64,000 nt of DNA from Xestospongia muta (Eukaryota > Porifera > Demospongiae > Haplosclerida > Petrosiidae). The notes beneath the pieces were generated by a model. The model was not told the DNA's origin and ran no database searches. It saw only the letters and a program-made list of their open reading frames with translations. Shown piece by piece: positions 50,748 to 62,084 of this stretch (positions within the stretch are counted from its first letter, which is position 1; the number at the start of each line of letters is the position of its first letter). The stretch spans positions 8,559,156 through 8,623,155 of the forward strand of contig OY848918.1 in NCBI GenBank assembly GCA_963693285.1, written 5' to 3'. A program made the position numbers and the translations under genes.

Positions 50748-50883
50748 TATTCTAGAATATCATAGAAAGACTACTTCAAGTCATTTATCTAAGTACAGAT
50801 TTAGTTAATATATATATTTTTAAATGAATATAGTAACTATTTGTCCTTTCATGTTCTTGTCAACTCCAACTTTACTCTCATTT

Positions 50884-50922
50884 CAGTCAGTAATATTAAT
50901 ATATAATTAATATTACTGACTG
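50884..50922. repeat. Perfect 17-bp inverted repeat, 5-nt loop
   Basis: cagtcagtaatattaat and its exact reverse complement, separated by atata. Sister flanks (for example near 2484) have only the left arm. It is followed by AATATAATT-type repeats to about 50965. Confidence 0.95.
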
Positions 50923-50977
50923 AATAATATAATTAATATAATTAATAATATAATTAATATAATTAATATATAAATGT

Positions 50978-51046
50978 ACCAACAACACAAGCCATATCTG
51001 TAATTAAAGGAAAATATGGTTATGAATTTCAGGTCAGTAATATTGG
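50978..51046 (+). repeat. Duplicate of the small FN3 gene leader region
   Basis: Copies about 50194-50262, including the start of the leader (ATGGTTATGAATTTCAGG), into the receptor 5' flank, directly after the hairpin insertion. Confidence 0.85.
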
Positions 51047-51512
51047 TATATAAATGTACCTAGGTTTTTCAACAACTGTAGCAATATTTAATAATTTTTT
51101 CATCATATAATGTTGAATATGTTAAGAATCTATCAGTCCTTTGATGTTTATTACTAGACTCCACTAATTCTACATATTCACTGCTCACTCTATATATCTA
51201 ATTTGTTTTAAGCAAACATTACATTTATGACTCCATACATGCAATTATTAATTTGATAATTTCTACTTTTGTAATGACCAAATTTTTTAATTTTTAAATA
51301 TTAGGCAGTAAAGTAAATTTTAATACAATTTCATCTTCCTATATATATCAGTAGAAGACCTCTTGTCTAAACACATTCAATACAGGTAGATCAAAGTCAA
51401 ACTTGTATGTTGACACAGAAGTCAATTTTAAGAACAACATAAGTATTTACAATGAGTAATCTAATAGTTGAGTTATAATGTAGACTCAACCCACAAAACA
51501 CACCACCTCTTT

Positions 51513-51523
51513 ACATAAATAAG
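51513..51523 (+). promoter_or_regulatory. TATA-like box of the 51.6-kb receptor
   Basis: acataaataag, 78 nt before the ATG at 51591. Confidence 0.45.
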
Positions 51524-51590
51524 TCTAACAGGTATCATTGCCATACATAAATCCATTGTATCATAACTATAATCTACCCATCCAGTCAAA

Positions 51591-54468
51591 ATGAAAAAGT
51601 ATGGTACAATATTGATTTGTCTTCTATTACCAGTCATAAGTGAGTTAATATATAATATTTGTTATATAGCCTTACAGTGAACATAGAAGCTTCAGTTACA
51701 AGTCTAGACTGTAATCATGGAGTATGTCCACAGACACAAGGAGCAGTCAATTGTACAATAGCCGGAAGTGTAGCAGCTTGGTATTCTCCTCCATCAGATA
51801 GTACTGCCATTGCTACAGTAAGTTCTGGAGAAGTTGTTAATAGTAAAACTGAGTTTACTGGTGCTCTTGTGAGTGTTAACAATCCTGGACTAACAACTAA
51901 TTTAAGTTTTATTGCCACTACTGATAAGAATGGAACACAAGTCAAGTGTGTTGATACATTTGATATAAACTCAATGACTTGTACTATTATGATATCAGGT
52001 ATGTCACTAACAGTATCATATATAACTAATATGTACTATCATTATAAGGTCCTCCAAGTGATGGTCCTACAGGATTGGGTTTTACAGCTCTCACAAACAC
52101 TTCAGTCACTCTTTACTGGTCACCTCCTACTCTTCATCCTAATTGTATAGTTAACTATACTGTTGAGATCAGGACAACCAGTAATAATATATTGATCAGT
52201 AATCTTAGTACTGGTAGTAATATCACCAGTATTAATGTATCTACTGGTCTCAATCAGTCAGTAGAGTATCAATACAGAGTAGTAGGGTCTGATGCTGTTA
52301 ATAGATTAGGACCCTATAGTCAATATACTATTTTCACTTTAGATGGTAAGAGTTAGATTATTATAGTTCTCGTGAGGAGTGCTAACTTTTAGTTCTACAG
52401 GCTGTACCACTAATCACTTATAATATCACAAAGAATACAGACAACTACACAATTTTTGTAATTTGGGAGGTATGTATTTTTGTTTATAACAACTGAGTCT
52501 AGTTTTTTATTAGTCACTTCCTCTCTCCTCTCGTCCTCCTCTCTTGTACTATAAAGTCTATCACAACATATCAGGTTCACTAACTGTTAATATAACTACT
52601 GTTACTAACATTACATTGACTGGAATACTAGCTGGATATATCTACATTATAACAGTGGTACCAGTTAATATACTAGGAGATGGATACCCTAATAAGACTA
52701 TAGGTTATTTAAATATTATTATAAAATATGTTATGTTTACTTCTCATACAGTTATCATTCCTGATGAGGAACCAATAATTACTAGTACTAGTATTGTAAC
52801 AATATCATCTGAACATTGTAAGAGTGTAACATACAAAATTAATTATATATCATTTGTATTAATAACACCAGTAAATGTATCTGGTCTTTTTTCTACAACT
52901 GTAAGTGATACATCAATTATTAGTAAGTGTAAAACATTTACTATCACTTACTTAATGATGAGTATAGAAACTTTGGTCCCTTTGATGTCTTTATTACAAA
53001 GTGCAACTAAAACAAGTACAATATCTTTAAACTCAACAGGTATGTCTTTAGAAATTATTATAATTTAAGTATTACAATATAATGAAATGTCTATATATAT
53101 ACTCTATTTTTTGTATAGCAGTTTCTAACTATAGTCCTTCTAGGTCATCTCCTACAAGTAATTTAATTAATCTAATATAACATTGCTATTTCTATTTGAC
53201 AATAGCAGTAATCACTACCACAACATCATCAACATCTGCTGGAATATATTATGTTATTGGGACTGTTGGAGGTATTATTGTTTTCATACTAATTGCTGTA
53301 GTACTAGTTCTAACTGGTTGTATAATGATTAGAAGACAAAATAAAAGTCAGGTGTTTCTATAATTACTTAATCCATTAATACTCTCAATATAGACAACAA
53401 AGCAAGTGGTAGTCCAGTAACTGTTTCTCTGAGGTCAGTTCAAATATACTAATATTCATCTTAATGATTATATTTTAGAAGTATTAAAGACAATAACAGA
53501 GAAGAGGTAAGGTATTGTTACTTATATGTACATAGTTAATACCTGCATGAGTAAACAAATGAACATTTATTGATACAAAAATGTGATTGATCATCGTGAC
53601 TCATTATTAGTTTATGTTATCTAATTTGGAATTACTCATCATTTCTTAAAATAATTTGGTCATTACTATAGTTATCTTCAGATTCCACCAATGATGAAGT
53701 AAACAAGAAACCACAACCTCTATCTCTACAATATGATGAGGTCCCTCCTCCAGTGCCTCCTTATTTAGCTGATAATGAGCAGCCACCTCCTGAAACACTG
53801 TTCCATTGTGAGGATAATCCTTCTGTATCCCTTTATAATGATGAACCTGTGATAACTCAGTATTCTGAAGTCAAGAGAGAGCATATAGCACTTCATACAG
53901 CTGAAGGAAATTATTCTGTTTTGAAGAGAGAAGAGAGAGAAGTCAGTTAAATGTAGGTACACAATCACATGACCATATTATAATTACAGAGCAGAGAGAA
54001 TAATTCTCAGTTACAAGAGACTGGTTTGTATTCAACTCTAAATAATGAAGTAAGATATAATACAGTCAACTATATCATAATAACTTACATCATATTAGAT
54101 AAACATACCAGGTGGAGCCAGAGCTGAGCCAAGAGGAACTGGAGGTATAATATATGCTGATCTAGGCAATGTCCCTAGGAACAGACCAATGGCACCTCCT
54201 CCATCAAATTTAGAGCAGTCTGTTATCTACTCTGATATCAAAGCACCAACTGACCCTAATAAGGTATCTTGTGTGATATAACAATGTTGCCATAATCTTC
54301 TTTAATTGTCACTAACAGAGGCTTTCTACAAAAGGTATTATGATACAAGCTCAGTTAGGAGAAATGGAGCTACCTCCACCACGTCCTCCTAAACCTGGTC
54401 CCAAATCTGGTTCCCATGGCAGTGGAGGCCAGTCAACAACAGTAATTCCCTCTATACATCACCTGTAA
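51591..54468 (+). CDS. Ig-FN3-FN3 receptor, long tyrosine tail, intact (best copy)
   Basis: Exons: 51591-51639 leader, 51678-51998 Ig, 52049-52345 FN3-1, 52393-52469 and 52514-52817 FN3-2, 52872-52922, 52968-53039 and 53119-53157 stalk, 53206-53346 TM, 53394-53433, 53479-53506, 53672-53941, 53990-54049, 54099-54263 and 54319-54468 tail. All canonical GT-AG and in frame, about 687 residues: leader 1-16, Ig ~20-122, FN3-1 ~124-222, FN3-2 ~223-330, Ser/Thr stalk ~335-415, TM ~417-445. Tail tyrosines: LQYDEV ~494, TQYSEV ~537, NYSVL ~554, GLYSTL ~577, IIYADL ~602, VIYSDI ~627; LQYDEV, IIYADL and VIYSDI fit the ITIM consensus. The first motif has Asn for Tyr (TNDEV). Two proline-rich stretches (PPPVPPYL, PPPRPPKPGPK) could bind SH3. 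It is expected at the cell surface, with tyrosine kinases, phosphatases or adaptors as partners by analogy. Confidence 0.8.
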
Positions 54469-54713
54469 AATGATTATAACTCACTGCTGACTTATATAAT
54501 GTTAAATATGCCACTTTTTTAGTTCATTATTTTATTTTATCATGTTTTAGATGTCAATAGTTTTTAGCTATTGTTAAACTAGTATCATTTGTTTATTAAC
54601 TATTATATGTTAACTAGTAGTTGTTTACATATAAACTTCATATGATCACTTTGTATCATTATAGCAGCTGTCAGTATTAATTATTAATCACTAGTCTTCT
54701 CAATATTTATTGT

Positions 54714-54779
<66 letters not shown>

Positions 54780-55648
54780 TGTATGTATGTATGTATGTAT
54801 GTATGTATGTATGTATGTATGTATATATTTAGCTAACGTATGTTTATTTAATATATTTACATCATCTGATACATCATCCTTATATCAAAAGTAAACTTAT
54901 TTTATCTCATAAACAAACACACATTACTGTAGACCACAAAAAGCATAGAACAGTATACAAAGTAACTTGTGTACTACTTAAAATCAGTGTTAATTGACAG
55001 ATGATACATGTATGATTAGCATATACAATAGTTGAAATGCAAGTGGTAACTGACTGGGTATTTCATTTTATTATTATTGTCATAACATGAAACTGATAAT
55101 GATAAAGTTAATTATAAATAGTTTTATCTTACCACAATATTATCAATGAAATATAATAACACAACAAACATGAAACTTGCAAAAATTATCAAAGGAATTA
55201 ACTAGAAATGGATCAGTTATTAATTAACAGAAAAATTAATTAACAGCTAGCCTATAGAGGCAGTGACTAGATACAGCCTTCTGCCACCACAACAGACAAA
55301 GTCCACCCCACTGAGTCACACCAATGTTACCTTCACCAGATAATGATAAACGATGTGTTGTTTATTTTATTTATTTATTGACTGATACATCTTATATATA
55401 TTATGTAATACTTAGTTGTCAATTTATATTGATTGTGTATGTGTTTGTATATTATGAAATTATAATGAAATAAACATTGATGATGTTGTTACATACTTCA
55501 ACTAATTATTTATAGTAAACAGTATACCTTGTACAAATATTATTTGAACTACAATCAATATCACTTTTATTATACATATTATAAGTGTTGTATTAAATAG
55601 TAGTTAGTATAAATATCTATTAATGTATATAGTTTATGATATCTATAG
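54469..55648. repeat. 3' spacer and spacer unit
   Basis: As after the other long-tail genes; the ~110-bp block is at about 55250-55350. No gene seen. Confidence 0.7.
54717..54828. repeat. (AT)n(GTAT)n microsatellite
   Basis: The longest allele of the recurring array microsatellite: about 35 bases of AT, then about 19 GTAT units. Confidence 0.97.
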
Positions 55649-56181
55649 AAACTACAAGTTTATTGATGTTACTGTCAATTCCAACAAGTATTACATCTTT
55701 TTACTTAACTGGTAGGACCTTAAAACCCATTTGAATAAATAATTACTTATCTATTTACAGACACTTACTTTAGTTCTTCAGTCATTCAAATTCCTACAGT
55801 TAATGTAACATCAACTGTTTTTTTCATGTACAAGTTATAGTCAAAGTGTAAGTGTACAATCATATTCAATTATAGCTAATGAAAGACAACAAACGTCATG
55901 TTTAGCAAGTAATTTATAAAACAAATATATTACATTACTGAATTGTATACTTAACAGTGAGTATACCAGTTAGTATGTTCCTCTCTTCTCTATTAACTGC
56001 TGTTATTACTACACTTATTGTCTATCTCATTATGAGAAGGAGGAGCTACAATAAAGACACTCCACCCATTACTACTACCCAATTAGGTCCGATATATGAT
56101 GATGTTAAGTTACCAGAGACCTCAGTACCAAAAGAGATCATTGAATTACAAGGAAATACTGCTTATGGATATATTAATTAA
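55649..56181 (+). CDS. Orphan short-tail module (stalk and TM/tail exons)
   Basis: A stalk exon at 55649-55711 (TTSLLMLLS, TSITSFYLT; phase 1 both ends) is homologous to the TLVPLMSLLQ stalk exon of long-tail genes. Possible further small exons lie at about 55761-55830 and 55879-55910 with uncertain donors. The last exon, 55958-56181, is fully open: VSMFLSSLLTAVI helix, RRRSYNKD, PIYDDVK, TAYGYIN, stop. There is no ectodomain of its own. It may be a decayed gene end, or an alternative 3' module for the receptor ending at 54468, whose stalk exons end in the matching phase. Confidence 0.45.
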
Positions 56182-57790
56182 AAACATGTGTTAACTTTAT
56201 TATACATAATTACTAAAGTCAGTCAAGTTATGTGATGACAGTATGCTTAATGTTTTGTTATGAAGAGTGAAAATATTCACTTAGAAAGTTATTATGACAA
56301 TACACAAGGCAATGTCCCTGAGAACAGACCAATGGCACCTCCTACATCAAATTTAGAGTAGTCTGTTATCTACTCTGATATTAAAGCACCAACTGACCCT
56401 AATAAGGTATCTTATGTGATAGAACAATGTTGCCATAATCTTCTTTAATTGTCACTAACAGAGGCTCTCTACAAAAGGTGTTATGATACAGGCTCATTTA
56501 GGAGAAATGGAGTTACCTCCACCATGAACATCATATGATATCTTTAGTTAATGTATGTTTATTTAAAATATTTACATCATCTGATACATCCTCCTTATGT
56601 CAAAATGTAAACTTATTTTATCTTTATAAGCAAACACACAGTACTGTAGACAACATAAAGCATAGAACAGTATATAAATTAACTTGTGTACTAATTCAAA
56701 TTAGTGTCAATTGACTGATGATATGAGTATGAATAGCATATGTAATAATGGAAAGGTAAGTAGAATGAACATAAAACTTACAACAATCATCAAAGGAATT
56801 AACTGAAAATGGACCAGTTATTTATAAAACAAGTGAATTAACAGATTTTGAACTTTTAATCACAAAAAATATAATATATAATACATACACATGTACTTGT
56901 ACTAGTATACATTAGATCTAAACAATACCCAAACATAGTTCATGTGATCAGTTCAGATTACATTGACTAACATAACACAAATACAATACATAGTATATAA
57001 ACTAAACTATATATATAATTACATATGTTATACATGCATACATACATATATCTAGATAAGTCTATCAGTATGTTGGACTAGTTACAATTATTATGACATA
57101 TTTCATATTTTAAACATTTGGTATACTCTATGTTTGTAAAGAACTAAGGGTATTGTTATCCTATTGAAAGATAAGATGTCATAATTCATGATAGTCTCAT
57201 GTTCTATTGGACACATGTTGTACTGATAATCTTGCTGTAACACATGCTAGGTACTACCATTAGTTATTATAATACAATTAAGGAAATGCATCTGTAATAA
57301 TAGAAAGCTGCTTCCTTGTTTGACAACATCTGTTTACTAAAAGACCAGTATATACATTTATATTACATATAGATAATACATAACAGTCTGTATAATATGT
57401 ATACTGTCTATAGGTATTAATGTAGTACTAAATTGGTATATATATGTATATGATATGTACTGTATCTATATATATATGTATATGATATGTATGTGCTATA
57501 TAGTACTAATTGATAATTTATATTAACATGTACGTGTTGTGTATTATAAATTGATAATAAAATAAACATTGATGATGTTGTTACATATTTCAACTAATTA
57601 CTTAGTGTAAACAGTACAAACATTACTTGAAGTATAATCAATACCACTTTTATTATACAAGTTATATATATAGCTTATAGCATTAGGTGTTGTTCATGGA
57701 ACAATGTTAGCTTAGAATCCAACTAATCCAGGCAATACTTGATGTCTTAACAATAATATATTGTAATGGAAAACAAATCAATAATCATGG
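56182..57790. repeat. Spacer, second type, with truncated tail relic
   Basis: 56300-56527 holds the last two long-tail exons, with LEQ changed to a stop (ttagagtagtctg) and the final exon cut at 'ccaccatgaac'. The rest copies 21480-22800 and 42328-43640 but lacks the TG/AT microsatellite. Confidence 0.65.
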
Positions 57791-57794
57791 ACTA

Positions 57795-58474
57795 AAAAAT
57801 ATATTACTGCCACTACTGATAAGAATGAAACACAAGTCAAGTGTGTTGATGTAATAGATACAAACTCAATGACCTGTGTACTATTATAATATCAGGTATG
57901 GCCTTAACAGTATCATATATAACTAACATGTACTATCATTATAAGGTCCTCCAAGTGATGTTCCTACAGGACTGGGTTTACAGCCTCTCACAAACACTTT
58001 AGTCACTCTCTACTGGTCAACTCCTACTCTTCATTCTAACTGTATAGTTAATATACTGTCTTCACACTGGATGGCAAGAACTAAAATAAAATAATTTAAG
58101 TTCTACAAGCTATTCCACTAATCACTTATAATATTACAAAAAAAGTGAACTGCACTATTGTTGTGAGTTGGGATTGTTTACAATAACTGAGTCTACATTT
58201 CATTTAGTTATCTCCTTTCTTGTACTATAAAATCTATCACAGCATATCAGGTTCACTAACTGTTAATATAACTACTGTTACTAACATTACATTGACTGGA
58301 GTACTAGCTGGATATACATACGTTATAACAGTGGTATCAGTTAATATACTAAGAGATGGATACCCTAATAATACTATAGGTTATTTAAATATTATTATAA
58401 AGTATGTTATGTTTATTTCTCATACAGTTATCTTTCATGATGAATTAATGATAATAAGTGTAAACATATTATAG
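57795..58474 (+). pseudogene. Truncated Ig/FN3 relic
   Basis: Ig exon end (with extra bases, gacctgtgtactatt), shortened FN3-1, FN3-2 first exon with a broken end and FN3-2 second exon, which is open to a stop after ELMIISVNIL. No leader. Confidence 0.7.
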
Positions 58475-59123
58475 AATATCATAGAAAGACTATTTCAAGT
58501 GATTTATTTAGAATAAGTAAGTACAGATTTAGTTAATATATATTTTTATATGAATATAGTAATTGCGTGTCCTTTCATGATCTTGTCAACTCCAACTTTA
58601 CTCTAATTTCAAGTCAGTAATATTAATATATTAATGTACCTAGCTCTTTCAACAACTGTAGCAATTTTTAATAATTTTTTCATCATATAATGTTGAATAT
58701 GTTAAGAATCCATCAGTCCTTTGATGTTTATTACTAGACTTCACTAATTCTACATATTCACTCTATATATGTAATTTGTTTTAAGCAATCATTACATTTA
58801 TGACTCCATAAACTACAATTCTTAATATGATTATTTCCACTTTCATAATGACATTATTTTTATAATTTTTAAATATTAGTCAGTAAAGTGAAATTATAAT
58901 ACATTTTCATGTTCCTATATATATCAGTAGAAGAGCTCTCATCAAATTCCAACAATTGATTATAAACACATTCAATACAGGTACATCAAAGTCAAACTTG
59001 TATGTTGACAACCATTGTAGTTAACATTGTAGTCAATTTTAAGAACGATATAAAAATTTACAATAAGTAACCTAATAGTTGAGTTATAATGTAAACTCAA
59101 CCCACAAAACACACCACCACTTT
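58475..59123 (+). repeat. Conserved 5' flank of a long-tail receptor
   Basis: Same block as 2330-2978. No gene. Confidence 0.7.
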
Positions 59124-59134
59124 ACATAAATAAG
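59124..59134 (+). promoter_or_regulatory. TATA-like box of the 59.2-kb receptor
   Basis: acataaataag, 78 nt before the ATG at 59202. Confidence 0.45.
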
Positions 59135-59201
59135 TCTAACAGGTATCTTTACCATGTATAAAACCATTGTATCATAACTATAATCTACTAATGTAGTCAA
59201 A

Positions 59202-62084
59202 ATGAAAAAGTATGCTACAATATTGATTTGTCTTCTATTACCAGTCATAAGTGAGTTAATATATAATATTTGTCAGTATGACTTTATAGTGAACATAGAA
59301 GCTTCAGTTACAAAACTAGATTGTAATCATGGAGTATGTCCACATACACAAGGAGTTCTCACTTGTACAATAACAGGCAATATAGCAGCTTGGTATTCTC
59401 CTCCATCAGATAGTACTCCCATTGCTACAGTCACTTCTGAATTAGTTACTAATATTGATAATACTGGGTTTACTGCTGCTCTTGTGAGCAATACTTCTGG
59501 ACTAACAACTAATTTAAGATTTACTGCCACTACTGATAAGAATGGAACACAAGTCAGGTGTCTTGATGTAACAGATACAAACTCAATGACTTGTACTATT
59601 ATGATATCAGGTATGTCACTAACAGTATCATATATAACTAACATGTACTATCATTAGAAGGTCCTCCAAGTGATGCTCCTACAGGGCTGGGTTTTATAGC
59701 TCTCACAAACACTTCAGTCACTCTTTACTGGTCACCTCCTACTCTTCATCCTAACTGTATAGTTAACTACACTGTTGAGATCAGAACAACCAGTGATTAT
59801 ATATTGATCAGTAATCTTAGTACTAGTAGTAATATCACCAGTATTAATGTATCTACTGGTCTCAATCAGTCAGTAGAGTATCAATACAGAGTAGTAGGGT
59901 CTGATGCTATTAATAGATTAGGACCCTATAGTCAATATACTATGTTCACTTTAGATGGTAAGAGTTAGATTTTTCTAGTTCCCTTGAGGAGTGCTAATTT
60001 TTAGTTCTACAGGCTGTACCACTAATCACTTATAATATCACAAAAAATACAGACAACTACACTATTGTTATAATTTGGGAGGTATGTGTTTCTGTTTATA
60101 ATAACTGAGTCTAGTTTTTTATTTAGTTTCCTCCACTCTCCACTCATCCTCCTCTCTTGTACTATAAAGTCTATCACAACATATCAGGTTCACTAACTGT
60201 TAATATAACTACTGTTACTAACATTACATTGACTGGAGTACTAGCTGGATATACCTACATTATAACAGTGGTACCAGTTAATATACTAGGAGATGGATAC
60301 CTTAATAAAACTATAGGTTATTTAAATATTATTATAAAATGTGTTATATTTACTTCTCATACAGTTATCATTCCTGATGAGGAACCAATAATTACTAGTA
60401 CTAGTATTGTAACAACATCATCTGAACATTGTAAGAGTGTTCAATATAACATACAAAATTAATTACATATCATTTGTATTAATAACACCAGTAAATGTAC
60501 CTAGTCTCTTTTCTACAACTGTAAGTGATACACCAATTATTAGTAAGTGCAAAACATTTATTATCACTTACTTAATGATGAGTATAGACACTTTGGTCCC
60601 TTTGATGTCTTTATTACAAAGTGCAACTAAAACAAGTACAATATCTTTAAACTCAACAGGTAATCCTCAAACATTATTGTAATTTAAGTATTACATTATA
60701 ATGAAATGTCTATATATATACTCTATTTTTTGTATAGCAGTTTCTATCTATAGCCTGTCAGGTTCATCTCCTACAAGTAATTTAATTAATCTAATATAAC
60801 ATTGCTATTTCTATTTGACAATAGCAGTAATCACTACTACAACATCATCAACATCTGCTGGAATATATTATGTTATTGGGACTGTTGGAGGTATTATTGT
60901 TTTCATACTAATTACTGTAGTACTAGTTCTAACTGGTTGTATAATGATTAGAAGACAAAATAAAAGTTAGGTGTTCCTATAATTATTTAATCCTTTAATA
61001 CTCTCAATATAGACAACAAAGCAAGTGGTAGTCAAGTAACTGTTTCTCTGAGGTCAGTTCAAATATACTAATATTTATTTTAATGATTATACTTTAGAAG
61101 TATTAAAGACAATAACAGAGAAGGGGTAAGGTATTGATACTTATATGTACATAGTTAATACCTGCATGAGTAAATAAATGAACATTTATTGATACAAAAG
61201 TGGGATTGATCATCATAACTCATTATTAGTTTATGTTATCTAATTTGGAATTACTCATCATTTCTTAAAATAATTTGGTCATTACTATAGTTATCTTCAG
61301 ACCCCACCTATGATAAAGTAAACAAGAAACCACAACCTCTATCTCTACAATATGATGAGGTCCCTCCTCCAGTGCCTCCTTATTTAGCTGATAATGACCA
61401 GCCACCTCCTGAACTACTGTTCCATTGTGAGGATAATCGTTCTGTACCCTCTTATAATGAGGAACCTGTGATAACTCAGTATTCTGAAGTCAAGAGAGAG
61501 CATATAGCACTTCATACAGCTGAAGGAAATTATTCTGTTTTGAAGAGAGAAGAGAGAAAAGTCAGTTAAATGTAGGTACACAATCACATGACTATATTAT
61601 TTTAGAGCAGAGAGAATAACTCTCAGTTACAACAGACTGGTTTGTATTCAACTCTAAATAATGAAGTAAGAAATAATACAGTAACTATATCATAATAACT
61701 TATATCATATTAGATAAACATACCAGGTGGAGCCAGAGTTGAGCCAAGAGGAGCTGGAGGTATAATATATGCTGATCTAGACAATGTTCCTAAGAACAGA
61801 CCAATGGTACCTCCTGCATTAAATTTAGAGCATTCTGTTATCTACTCTGATATCAAAGCACCAACTGACCCTAATAAGGTATCTTATGTGATATAATGAT
61901 GTTGCCATAATCTTCTTTAATTTGTCACTAACAGAGGCTCTCTACAAAAGGTGTTATGATACAGGCTCAGTTAGAAGAACTGGAGTTACCACCACCACGT
62001 CCTCCTAAACCTGGTCCCAAACCTGGCTCCCATGGTAGTGGAGGCCAGACAACAACAGTAATTCCCTCCATACATCACCTGTAA
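59202..62084 (+). CDS. Ig-FN3-FN3 receptor, long tyrosine tail, intact
   Basis: Exons: 59202-59250 (MKKYATILICLLLPVI), 59290-59610 Ig, 59661-59957 FN3-1, 60005-60081 and 60127-60430 FN3-2, 60492-60542, 60588-60659 and 60738-60776 stalk, 60825-60965 TM, 61013-61052, 61098-61125, 61291-61560, 61606-61665, 61714-61878 and 61935-62084. About 687 residues, in frame throughout. The frame requires removal of the 61-nt intron 60431-60491, which in sister genes is a multiple of three and could be kept. A TAG at 60968-60970 lies just after the preferred TM-exon donor (A|gttagg) and would stop the tail only if the downstream donor TAG|gtgttc were used. Tail motifs LQYDEV, TQYSEV, YSVL, YSTL, IIYADL and VIYSDI are kept, with PPPRPPKPGPKPG. 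The Ig domain is of the NIDNTGF/SNTSG class. Confidence 0.72.

Larger units (their letters stand above)
50748..51512. repeat. 5' flank with hairpin insertion
   Basis: The usual long-tail 5' flank, enlarged by the insertion at about 50906-51046. Confidence 0.65.

Noticed and set aside
54712..54894. ORF rich in IYIYIY and MYVCMYVC.
   Set aside because: A translation of the AT/GTAT microsatellite.
60968..60970. TAG at the end of the TM exon at 59.2 kb, suggesting a tail-less decoy receptor.
   Set aside because: The TAG lies beyond the conserved A|gttagg donor and would be intronic in the favoured model. All later tail exons are open.
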